Below, one piece after another: positions 25,701 to 36,728 of a stretch of 64,000 bases of DNA. Origin of the DNA: Calliopsis andreniformis (lineage: Eukaryota > Arthropoda > Insecta > Hymenoptera > Andrenidae); the NCBI RefSeq assembly GCF_051401765.1, contig NW_027480423.1, positions 1,240,001 through 1,304,000 of the forward strand, in the 5' to 3' direction. Positions within the stretch are counted from its first letter, which is position 1; the number at the start of each line of letters is the position of its first letter. The notes under the pieces were generated by a model that was not told where the DNA came from, did no database searches, and was given only the letters and a program-made list of their open reading frames with translations. The translations under genes and the position numbers were made by a program.

Positions 25701-28700
25701 TGCAACCAGTATGAAACTTATGGTCATTTCTACTTTCCGAGCCACCTAGGCTTCACCCTAGGGCGTTGCTCCAACGGATTGAATAGTTATGGCCTTAGAA
25801 GTCAACGCCCGAACCATAAAATGCAATTAAAATACAACAGTGTTTCCATCACATAACAGGAATAATTGCAATCAGTTTGAAAGTGATGGCCAATTCTACG
25901 TTCCGGGCAACCTAGGCTTCACTCTAGGGCGTTGCTCCACCAGATCGAATAGTTAGTGCCATAGAAGTCAACGCCAGAAGCATAAAATACAATATAAATG
26001 CAACAGTTTTTCCATCGTATAAAACGAATAATTGCAACCAGTTTGACAGTGATGGCCAATTCTACCTTCCGGGCAACCTAGGCTTCACTATAGGGCGTTG
26101 CTCCAACAGATCGAATAGTTAGTCCCTTAGAAGTCAACGCCAGAAGCATAAAATACAATATAAATACAACAGTTTTTCCATCGTATAAAACGAATAATTG
26201 CAACCAGTTTGACAGTGATGGCCAATTCTACCTTCCGGGCCACCTAGGCTTCACTCTAGGGCGTTGCTCCACCAGATCGAATAGTTAGTGCCTTAGAAGT
26301 CAACGCCAGAAGCATAAAATACAATATAAATACAACAGTTTTTCCATCGTATAAAACGAATAATTGCAACCAGTATGAACCTTATGGACATTTCTAATTT
26401 CAGAGCAACCTAGGCTTCAGCCTAGGGCGTTGCTCCAACAGATTGAATAGTTAGGGCCTTAGAAGTCAACGGCCGAACCGTAAAATGCAAAAAAAAATAC
26501 AACAGTGTTTCCATCATATATCAGGAATAATTGCAACCAGTTTGAAAGTGATGGCCAATTCTACGTTCCGGGAAACCTAGACTTCACCCTAGGGCGTTGC
26601 TCCACCAGACCAAATAGTTACGGCCTAAGAAGTCAACGCCAGAAGCATAAAATACGATATAAATACAATAGCTGTTCCACCGTATAAAACGAATAATTGC
26701 AACCAGTATGAAACTTATGGTCATTTCTACTTTCCGAGCAAGCTAGGCTTCACCCTAGGGTGTTGCTCCAACAGATTGAATAGTTAGGGCCTTAGAAGTC
26801 AACGCCCGATGCATAAAATGCTATAAAAATACAACAGTGTTTCCATCATATAACAGGAATAATTGCAACCAGTTTGAAAGTGATGGCCAATTCTACATTC
26901 CGGGCAACCTAGGCTTCACTCTACGGCGTTGCGCCACTAGATCGAACAGCTAGGGCCTTAGAAGTCAACGCCAGAAGCATAAAATACAATATAAATACAA
27001 CAGTTTTTCCATCGTATAAAACGAATAATTGCAACCAGTTTGACAGTGATGGCCAATTCTACCTTCCGGGCCACCTAGGCTTCACTCTAGGGCGTTGCTC
27101 CACCAGATCGAATAGTTAGTGCCTTAGAAGTCAACGCCAGAAGCATAAAATGCTATATAAATACAACAGTTTTTCCATCGTATAAAACGAATAATTGCAA
27201 CCAGTTTGACAGTGATGGCCAATTCTGCCTTCCGGGCAACCTAGGCTTCACTCTACGGCGTTGCTCCACTAGATCGAACTGCTAGGGCCTTAGAAGTCAA
27301 CGCCAGAAGCATTAAATACAATATAAATACAACAGTTTTTCCATCGTATAAAACGAATAATTGCAACCAGTATGAAACTTATGGTCATTTCTACTTTCCG
27401 TGCCACCTAGGCTTCACCCTAGGGCGTTGCTCCAACGGATTGAATAGTTAGGGCCTTAGAAGTCAACGCCCGAACCATAAAATGCAAAAAAAATACAACA
27501 GTGTTTCCATCATATAACAGGAATAATTGCAACCAGTTTGAAAGTGATGGCCAATTCTACGTTCCGGGCAACCTAGTTTTCACTCCAGGGCGTTGCTCCA
27601 CCAGACCGAATAGTTACGGCCTAAGAAGTCAACGCCAGAAGCATAAAATACGATATAAATACAACAGCATTTCCACCGTATAAAACGAGTAATTGCAACC
27701 AGTATGAAACTTATGGTCATTTCTACTTTCCGAGCACCCTAGGCGTCACTCTAGGGCGTTGCTCCACCACATCTAATAGCTACGGCCTTAGAAGTCAACG
27801 CCAGAGGCATAAAATACAATGTAAATACAACAGCGTTTCCAACGTATAAAACGAATAATTGCAACCAGTGTGAAAGTTATGGTCATTTCCACATTCCGAG
27901 GAACCTAGGCTTCACTCTAGGGCGTTGCTCCACCAGATCGAATAGTTAGTGCCTTAGAAGTCAACGCCAGAAGCATAAAGTACAATATAAATACAACAGT
28001 TTTTCCATCGTATAAAACGAATAATTGCAACCAGTTTGAAAGTGAAGGCCAATTCTACCTTCCAGGCAACCTAGGCTTCACTCTACGGCGTTGCTCCACT
28101 AGATCGAACTGCTAGGGCCTTAGAAGTCAACGCCAGAAGCATAAAATACCATATAAATACAACAGTTTTTCCATCGTATAAAACGAATAATTGCAACCAG
28201 TATGAAACTTATGGTCATTTCTACTTTCCGAGCCACCTAGGCTTCACCCTAGGGCGTTGCTCCAACGGATTGAATAGTTACGTCCTAAGAAGTCAACGCC
28301 AGAAGCATAAAATACGATATAAATACAACAGCATTTCCATCGTATAAAACGAATAATTGCAACCAGTATGAAAGTAATGGTCATTTCTACGTTCCGGGCA
28401 AGCTAGGCTTCACCCTAGGCTGTTGTTCCATCAGATCGAATAGTTACGGCCTAAGAAGTGAACGCCAGAAGCATAAAATGCAATAAAAATACAACAGTTT
28501 TTCCATCGTATAAAACGAATAATTGCAACCAGTATGAAACTTATGGTCATTTCTACTTTCCGAGCAACCTAGGCTTCACCCTAGGGCGTTGCTCCAACAG
28601 ATTGAATAGTTAGGGCCTTAGAAGTCAACGCCCGAACCATAAAATGCAAAAAAAATACAACAGTGTTTCCATCATATATCAGGAATAATTGCAACCAGTT

Positions 28701-29817
28701 TGAAAGTGATGGCCAATTCTACGTTCCGGGCAACCTAGGTTTCACTCCAGCGCGTTGCTCCACCAGACCGAATAGTTATGGCCTAAGAAGTCAACGCCAG
28801 AAGCATAAAATACGATATAAATACAACAGCATTTCCATCGTATAAAACGAATAATTGCAACCAGTATGAAACTTATGGCCATTTCTACTTTCCGAGCAAG
28901 CTAGGCTTGACCCTATGGCGTTGCTCTAACAGATTGAATAGTTAGGGCCTTAGATGTCAACGCCCGAACCATAAAATGCAAAAAAAATACAACAGTGTTT
29001 CCATCATATATCAGGAATAATTGCAACCAGTTTGAAAGTGATGGCCAATTCTACGTTCCGGGCAACCTAGGCTTCACTCTAGGGCGTTGCTCCACCAGAT
29101 CGAATAGTTAGTGCCTTAGAAGTCAACGCCAGAAGCATAAGATACAATATAAATACAACAGTTTTTCCATCGTATAAAACGAATAATTGCAACCAGTTTG
29201 AAAGTGAAGGCCAATTCTACCATCCGGGCAACCTAGGCTTCACTCTACGGCGTTGCTCCACTAGATCGAACTGCTTGGGCCTTAGAAGTCAACGCCAGAA
29301 GCATAAAATACAATATAAATACAACAGTTTTTCCATCGTATAAAACGAATAATTGCAACCAGTATGAAACTTATGGTCATTTCTACTTTCCGAGCCACCT
29401 AGGCTTCACCCTAGGGCGTTGCTCCAACGGATTGAATAGTTAGGGCCTTAGAAGTCAACGCCCGAACCATAAAATGCAAAAAAAATACAACAGTGTTTCC
29501 ATCATATAACAGGAATAATTGCAACCTGTTTGAAAGTGATGGCCAATTCTACGTTCCGGGCAACCTAGGGTTCACTCCAGGGCATTGCTCCAACTGACCG
29601 AATAGTTACGGCCTAAGAAGTCAACGCCAGAAGCATAAAATACGATATAAATACAACAGCTTTTCCATTGTATAAATCGAATAATTGCAACCAGTGTGAA
29701 AGTAATGGTCATTCCTACGTTCCAAGCACCCTAGGCGTCACTCTATGGCGTTGCTCCACCACATCTAATAGCTACGGCCTTAGAAGTCAACGCCAGAGGC
29801 ATAAAATACGATATAAA

Positions 29818-31180
29818 TACAACAGTTTTTCCATCGTATAAAACGAATAATTGCAACCAGTATGAAACTTATGGTCATTTCTACTTTCCGAGCCACCTAG
29901 GCTTCACCCTAGGGCGTTGCTCCAACGGATTGAATAGTTAGGGCCTTAGAAGTCAACGCCCGAACCATAAAATGCAATTAAAATACAACAGTGTTTCCAT
30001 CACATAAAAGGAATAATTGCAACCAGTTTGAAAGTGATGGCCAATTCTACGTTCCGGGCAACCTAGGCTTCACTATAGGGCGTTGCTCCACCAGATGGAA
30101 TAGTTAGTGCCTTAGAAGTCAACGCCAGAAGCATAAAATACAATATAAACACAACAGTTTTTCCATCGTATAAAACGAATAATTGCAACCAGTTTGACAG
30201 TGATGGCCAATTCTACCTTCCGGGCAACCTAGGCTTCACTCTAGGGCGTTGCTCCAACAGATCGAATAGTTAGTGCCTTAGAAGTCAACGCCAGAAGCAT
30301 AAAATACAATATAAATACAACAGTTTTTCCATCGTATAAAACGAATAATTGCAACCAGTTTGACAGTGATGGCCAATTCTACCTTCCGGGCCACCTAGGC
30401 TTCACTCTAGGGCGTTGCTCCACCAGATCGAATAGTTAGTGCCTTAGAAGTCAACGCCAGAAGCATAAAATACAATATAAATGCAACAGTTTTTCCATCG
30501 TATAAAACGAATAATTGCAAGCAGTTTGACAGTGATGGCCAATTCTACCTTCCGGGCAACCTAGGCTTCACTCTAGGGCGTTGCTCCACCAGATCGAATA
30601 GTTAGTGCCTTAGAAGTCAACGCCAGAAGCATAAAATACAATATAAATACAACAGTTTTTCCATCGTATAAAACGAATAATTGCAACCAGTATGAACCTT
30701 ATGGACATTTCTACTTTCAGAGCAACCTAGGCCTCGGCCTAGGGCGTTGCTCCAACAGATTGAATAGTTAGGTCCTTAGAAGTCAACGCCCGAACCATAA
30801 AATGCAAAAAAAATACAACAGTGTATCCATCATATAACAGGAATAATTGCAACCAGTTTGAAATTGATGGCCAATTCTACGTTCCGGGCAACCTAGGCTT
30901 CACTCTAGGGCGTTGCTCCACCAGATCGAATAGTTAGTGCCTTAGAAGTCAACGCCAGAAGCATAAAATACAATATAAATACAACAGTTTTTCCATCGTA
31001 TAAAACGAATAATGGCAACCAGTTTGAAAGTGATGGCCAATTCTACCTTCCGGGCAGCCTAGGCTTCACTCTACGGCGTTGCTCCACTCGATCAAACAGC
31101 TAGGGCCTTAGAAGTCAACGCCAGAAGCATAAAATACAATATAAATACAGCAGTTTTTCCATCGTATAAAACGAATATTT
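29818..31180 (+). repeat. 33-monomer-offset duplication, copy 2
   Basis: Partner of 24,340-25,700. It keeps the full CCTAGGCCTCGGCC at about 30,727. A few substitutions are visible, such as GAAATTGATGG near 30,864. Confidence 0.8.
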
Positions 31181-32213
31181 GCAACCAGTATGAAACTTAT
31201 GGTCATTTCTACTTTCCGAGCAACCTAGGCTTCACCCTAGGGCGTTGCTCCAACAGATTGAATAGTTAGGGCCTTAGAAGTCAACGCCCGAACCATAAAA
31301 TGCAAAAAAAATACAACAGTGTTTCCATCATATATCAGGAATAATTGCAACCAGTTTGAAAGTGATGGCCAATTCTACGTTCCGGGCAACCTAGGTTTCA
31401 CTCCAGCGCGTTGCTCCACCAGACCGAATAGTTAGTGCCTTAGAAGTCAACGCCAGAAGCATAAAATACAATATAAATACAACAGTTTTTCCATCGTATA
31501 AAACGAATAATTGCAACCAGTATGAAACTTATGGTCATTTCTACTTTCCGAGCCACCTAGGCTTCACCCTAGGGCGTTGCTCCAACGGATTGAATAGTTA
31601 GGGCCTTAGAAGTCAACGCCCGAACCATAAAATGCAAAATAAATACAACAGTGCTTCCATCATATAACAGGAATAATTGCAACCAGTTTGAAAGTGATGG
31701 CCAATTCTACGTTCCGGGCAACCTAGGGTTCACTCCAGGGCATTGCTCCACCAGACCGAATAGTTACGGCCTAAGAAGTCAACGCCAGAAGCATAAAATA
31801 CGATATAAATACAACAACTTTTCCATCGTATAAAACGAATAATTGCAACCAGTGTGAAAGTAATGGTCATTTCTACGTTCCAAGCACCCTAGGCGTCACT
31901 CTAGGGCGTTGCTCCACCACATCTAATAGCTACGGCCTTAGAAGTCAGCGCCAGAGGCATAAAATACAATATAAATACAACAGCGTTTCCATCGTATAAA
32001 ACGAATAATTGCAACCAGTGTGAAAGTTATGGTCATTTCCACAATCCGAGGAACCTAGGCTTCACTCTAGGGCGTTGCTCCACCAGATCGAATAGTTAGG
32101 TCCTTAGAAGTAAACGCCAGAAGCATAAAATACGATATAAATACAACAGCTTTTCCATCGTATAAAAGGATTAATTGCAACCAGTTTGAACGTGATGGTC
32201 ATTTCTCCTTTCC

Positions 32214-32800
32214 GGGCAACGTAGGCTTCACTCTAGGGCGTTGCTCCACTAGATCGAACAGCTAGGGCCTTAGAAGACAACGCCAGAAGCATAAAGTACA
32301 ATATAAATACAACAGTTTTTCCATCGTATAAAACGAATAATTGCAACCAGTTTGACAGTGATGGCCAATTCTACCTTCCGGGCCACCTAGGCTTCACTCT
32401 AGGGCGTTGCTCCACCAGATCGAATAGTTAGTGCCTTAGAAGTCAACGCCAGAAGCATAAAATGCTATATAAATACAACAGTTTTTCCATCGTATAAAAC
32501 GAATAATTGCAACCAGTTTGACAGTGATGGCCAATTCTACCTTCCGGGCAACCTAGGCTTCACTCTACGGCGTTGCTCCACTAGATCGAACTGCTAGGGC
32601 CTTAGAAGTCAACGCCAGAAGCATAAAATACAATATAAATACAACAGTTTTTCCATCGTATAAAACGAATAATTGCAACCAGTATGAAACTTATGGTCAT
32701 TTCTACTTTCCGAGCCACGTAGGCTTCACCCTAGGGCGTTGCTCCAACGGATTGAATAGTTAGGGCCTTAGAAGTCAACGCCCGAACCATAAAATGCAAA
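32214..32800 (+). repeat. Module with ATGCTATATAAATAC marker, copy 3 of 3
   Basis: Repeats 20,262 to about 20,850 at offset 11,952. Changes include TTAGAAGACAACG near 32,271 and GCCACGTAGGC near 32,713. Downstream the two diverge (ATATCAGG against ATAACAGG). Confidence 0.75.
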
Positions 32801-34540
32801 AAAAATACAACAGTGTTTCCATCATATAACAGGAATAATTGCAACCAGTTTGAAAGTGATGGCCAATTCTACGTTCCGGGCAACCTAGGGTTCACTCCAG
32901 GGCATTGCTCCAACAGACCGAATAGTTACGGCCTAAGAAGTCAACGCCAGAAGCATAAAATACGATATAAATAAAACAGCTTTTCCATTGTATAAAACGA
33001 ATAATTGCAACCAGTGTTAAAGTAATGGTCATTTCTACGTTCCAAGCACCCTAGGCGTCACTCTAGGGCGTTGCTCCACCACATCTAATAGTTACGGCCT
33101 TAGAAGTCAACGCCAGAGGCATAAAATACAATATAAATACAACAGCGTTTCCATCGTATAAAACGAATAATTGCAACCAGTTTGAAAGTGATGGCCAATT
33201 CTACGTTCCGGGCAACCTAGGCTTCACTCTAGGGCGTTGCTCCACCAGATCGAATAGTTAGTGCCTTAGAAGTCAACGCCAGAAGCATAAAATACAATAT
33301 AAATACAACAGTTTTTCCATCGTATAAAACGAATAATGGCAACCAGTTTGAAAGTGATGGCCAATTCTACCTTCCGGGCAGCCTAGGCTTCACTCTACGG
33401 CGTTGCTCCACTCGATCAAACAGCTAGGGCCTTAGAAGTCAACGCCAGAAGCATAAAATACAATATAAATACAACAGTTTTTCCATCGTATAAAACGAAT
33501 AATTGCAACCAGTATGAAACTTATGGTCATTTCTACTTTCCGAGCAACCTAGGCTTCACTCTAGGGCTTTAATCGAACAGATTGATTAGTCAGGGCCTTA
33601 GCAGTCAACGCCCTAAGCATAAAATACAATATAAATATAACAGTTTTTATATCGTATAAGACGAATAATTGCAACCAGTATGAAAGTTAACGTCATTTCT
33701 ACTTTCCGGGCAACCTAGGTTTCACCGTAGGGCGTTGCTCCAACAGATTGAATAGATAGGGCCTTAGAAGTCAACGCCGGAAGCATAAAATGCAATAAAA
33801 ATACAACAGTTTTTCCATCGTATAAAACGAATAATTGCAACCAGTTTGAAAGTGATGGTCAGTTCTACGTTCCTGGTAACCTAGGCTACACCCTCGGGCG
33901 TTGCTCCAACAGATTGAATAGTTAGGGCCTTAGAAGTCAATGCCCGAAGCATAAAATGCAAACAAAATACAACAGTTTTTCCGTCATATAACAGGAATAA
34001 TTGCAACCAGTTTGAAAGTGATGGTCATTTCTAAGTTCCGGGAAACCTCGGCTTCACTCTAGGGCGTTGCTCCGCCAGATCGAATAGTTAGTGCATTAGA
34101 AGTCAACGCCAGAAGCATAAAATACAATATAAATACAACACTTTTTCCATGGTATAAAAAGGAATAATTGCAACCAGTGTGAATGTTATGGTCACTTCTA
34201 CATTCCGAGCAACCTAGACTTCACTCTAGGGCGTTGCTCCACCAGATCCAAAAGTTAGGGCCTTAGAAGTCAACGCCAGAATCATAAAATACAATAAAGA
34301 TGCAACAGCTTTACCATCGTATTAAACGAATAATTTCAACCAGTGTGAATGTTATGGTCATTTCTACATTCCGAGCAACCTAGGCTTCACTCTAGGGCTT
34401 TAATCGAACAGATTGATTAGTCAGGGCCTTAGCAGTCAACGCCCGAAGCATAAAATACAATATAAATACAACAGTTTTTCCATCATATAACAGGAATAAT
34501 TGCAACCAGTTTGAAAGTGATGGTCATTTCTACGTTCCGG

Positions 34541-34569
34541 GCAACCTAGGCTTCACTCTAGGGCGTTGC
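34541..34569 (+). other. Dyad (hairpin-capable) element, representative copy
   Basis: Seen: GCAAC at 34,541-34,545 pairs with GTTGC at 34,565-34,569, and CTAG at 34,546-34,549 pairs with CTAG at 34,558-34,561. The loop is about 8 nt and a 3-nt bulge (GGC) lies on the right arm. In monomers with CCCTAGGG instead of CTCTAGGG the inner stem gains a G-C pair. The element recurs in most monomers. It is weakened where CTAGGG becomes CTATGG or GCAAC becomes GCCAC. Known: short dyad symmetries have been reported as enriched in centromeric satellites that lack CENP-B boxes. Whether this one forms a structure in vivo is not shown by sequence. Confidence 0.6.
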
Positions 34570-34710
34570 TCCACCAGGCCGAATAGTTAGGGCCTTAGAA
34601 GTCAACGCCAGAAGCATAAAATACAATATAAGTACAACAGTTTTTCCATCGTATAAAACGAATAATTGCTACCAGTATGGAAGTGATGGTCATTTCTACG
34701 TTCCGGGCTA
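34545..34710 (+). repeat. Representative near-consensus monomer
   Basis: This 166-bp unit, phased to begin at CCTAGG, is close to the by-eye consensus and serves as a reference. In order it holds CCTAGG, a second CTAG, GTTGCTCC, a GATCGAAT-type segment (here GGCCGAAT), TTAGGGCC, AACGCC, an AT-rich stretch of about 30 bp, TTTTTCCATCGTATAAAACG, a GTGTGAAAG-type segment and TACGTTCCGGGC. The consensus has about 68 G+C in 166 (41%). The length is close to 16 turns of B-DNA at about 10.4 bp per turn, which suits one nucleosome with short linker; that link is inference. Because 166 leaves remainder 1 on division by 3, each successive monomer is read in a different frame. Confidence 0.9.
34647..34663 (-). 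other. CENP-B-box-like 17-mer, common 7-of-9 form
   Basis: The minus strand reads ATTCGTTTTATACGATG. Against the essential CENP-B box positions (nTTCGnnnnAnnCGGGn) it keeps TTCG, the central A and CG, and differs at the last two G positions (AT instead of GG): 7 of 9. The site recurs once per monomer wherever the plus strand reads CATCGTATAAAACGAAT. Many monomers carry a broken form instead, such as CATATAACAGGAAT, CATTGTATAAAACG or CGTATAAAACAAAT. The resemblance may be chance. No binding protein is implied. Confidence 0.4.
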
Positions 34711-36304
34711 CCTAGGCCTCACTCTAGGTCGTTGTCCCACCAGTTCGAATTGTTAGGGCCTAAGAAGTCAACGCCAGAAGCATAAGATACAATATAAATA
34801 TAACAGTTTTTCCATCGAATAGAACGAATAATAGCAGCCAGTGTGAAAGTTATGGTCAATTCTACGTTCCGGGCAACCTAGGCTTCACTCTAGGGCGTTG
34901 CTCCACCAGATCAAACAGCTAGGGCCTTAGAAGTCAACGCCCGAAGCATAAAATACAAAATAAATAGAAGAGTTTTTCCATTGTATAAAACGAATAATTG
35001 CTACCAGTGTAAAAGTTATGGCCAGTTCTACGTTCCGGGCAACCTAGGCTTCACCCTCGGGCGTTGCTCCAACATATTGAATAGTTAGGGCCTTAGAAGC
35101 CACGCCCGATGCATAAAATGCAAAATATATAGAACAGTTTTTCCATCGTGTAAAACGAATAATTGCTACCGGTGTGAAAGTTATGGTCATTTCTACGTTC
35201 CGGTCAACCTAGGCTACACCATAGGGCGTTGTTCCACCAGATCGAATAGTTAGGGCCTCAGAAGTGAACGCCAGAAGCATAAAATACAATATAAATACAA
35301 CAGTTTTTCCATCATATAAAACGAATAATTGCAACCAGTATGAAAGCTATGGTCATTTCTACTTTACGGGCAACCTAGGCTACACCCTAGGGCGTTGCTC
35401 CACCAGATCGAATAGTTAGTGCCTTAGAAGTCAACGCCAGAAGCATAAAATACAATGAAAATACAACAGTTTTTCCATCGTATAAAACGAATAATTGCAA
35501 CCAGTATGAAACTTATGGTCATTTCTACTTTCCGAGCAACCTAGGCTTCACCCTAGGGCGTTGCTCCAACAGATTGAATAGTTAGGGCCGTAGCAGTCAA
35601 CGCCCGAACCATAAAATGCAAAAAAAATACAACAGTGTTACCATCATATGACAGGAATAATTGCAACCAGTTTGAAAGTGATGGCCAATTCTACGTTCCG
35701 GGCAACCTAGGCTTCACTCTAGGGCGTTGCTCCACCAGATTAAACAGTTAGGGCCTTAGAAGCCAACGCCCGAAGCATTAAATACAAAATAAATAGAACA
35801 GTTTTTCCATTGTATAAAACGAATAATTGCTACCAGTGTAAAGTTATGGTCATTTCTACGTTCCGCGCAACCTAGGCTTCACCGTAGGCCGTTGTTCCAC
35901 CAGATCGAATAGTTAGGGCCTAAGAAGTCAACGCCAGAAGCATAAAATGCAATAAAAATACAACAGTTTTTCCATCGTATAACAGGATTAATTGCAACCA
36001 GTTTGAAAGTGAAGGTCATTTCTTCTTTCCGGGCAACCTAGGCTTCACTCTAGGGCGTTGCTCCACTGGATCCAATAGCTAGGGCCTTAGAAGTCAACGC
36101 CAGAAGCATAAAATACAATATAAATACAACAGTTTTTCCATTGTATAAAAGGAATAATTGCAAACAGAGTGAAAGTAATGGTCATTTCTACGTTCCGGGC
36201 AACCTAGGCTTCACTCTACGGCGTTGTTCCACCAGATCGAATAGTTAGGGCCTAAGAAGTCAACACCAGAAGAATAAAATACAAAATAAATAGAACAGCC
36301 TTTA

Positions 36305-36321
36305 CACCGTATAAAACGAAT
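36305..36321 (-). other. CENP-B-box-like 17-mer, best 8-of-9 form
   Basis: Here the plus strand reads CACCGTATAAAACGAAT, so the minus strand matches TTCG, A and three of the four bases of CGGG, 8 of 9 essential positions. Further 8-of-9 copies lie at 23,026-23,042, 26,678-26,694, 41,950-41,966, 43,942-43,958, 44,772-44,788 and 51,910-51,926, and in the duplicated block near 54,570, 55,065, 57,057, 58,717 and 61,537. I found no 9-of-9 copy by eye. Confidence 0.4.
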
Positions 36322-36654
36322 AATTGCAACCTGTGTGAAGGTTATGGTCATATCTACGTTCCGGGCAACCTAGGCTACACTGTAGGGCGTTGCTCCACCA
36401 GATCGAAATGTTAGGGCCTAAGAAGTCAACGCCCGAAGCATAAAATACGATATAAATACAACAGCATTTCCATCGCATTAAATGAATAATTGCAAACAGT
36501 GTGAAAGTAGTGGTCATTTCTACGTTCCGAGCAACCTAGGGTTCACTCTAGGGCGGTGCTCCGACATATCGAATAGCTGCGGCCTTAGAAGTCTACGACT
36601 GAAACATAATATACAATAAAAATACAACAGTCTTTTCATCGTATAACAGGAATA

Positions 36655-36728
36655 ATTGCAACAAGCGTGATAGTAATGAGCATTTCGGCGTTTCGGGCAT
36701 CCTAGACTTATCTCTGAGGCATTGCTCC
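36655..36728 (+). repeat. Outlier monomer variant (GCGTTTCGGG type)
   Basis: The core differs strongly from consensus: CAAGCGTGA, CATTTCGGCGTTTCGGGC, ATCCTAGACTTA and CTGAGGCATTGC. CCTAGG becomes CCTAGA and the partner CTAG becomes CTGAG, so the hairpin is lost. Copies lie at 45,121-45,195, 48,111-48,184, 59,071-59,138 and 61,886-61,960, and an intermediate form at 59,894-59,969. It is still in phase with the array, so it is a diverged monomer and not an insertion. Confidence 0.75.

Larger units (their letters stand above)
20269..33560 (+). repeat. Homogeneous subfamily domain with 12-monomer grid
   Basis: About 80 monomers dominated by a subfamily with GACAGTGATGGCCAATTC, CTTCCGGGCCACC and TTAGTGCC, which are rare or absent to the left. 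Intermixed monomers have ATGCAAAAAAAATACAAC followed by GTGTTTCCATCATAT and CAGGAAT, which destroys the CENP-B-like site. The junction variant GGGCAACGTAGGC sits at 20,262, 24,246 and 32,214, spaced exactly 24 and 48 monomers. Exact 166 multiples over 12 kb mean almost no net indel. Internal copies are listed separately. Confidence 0.85.

Noticed and set aside
36655..36728. The GCGTTTCGGG segment as a possible inserted element
   Set aside because: It stays in phase with the 166-bp period, has array landmarks on both sides and shows no target-site duplication or terminal repeats. It is a diverged monomer.
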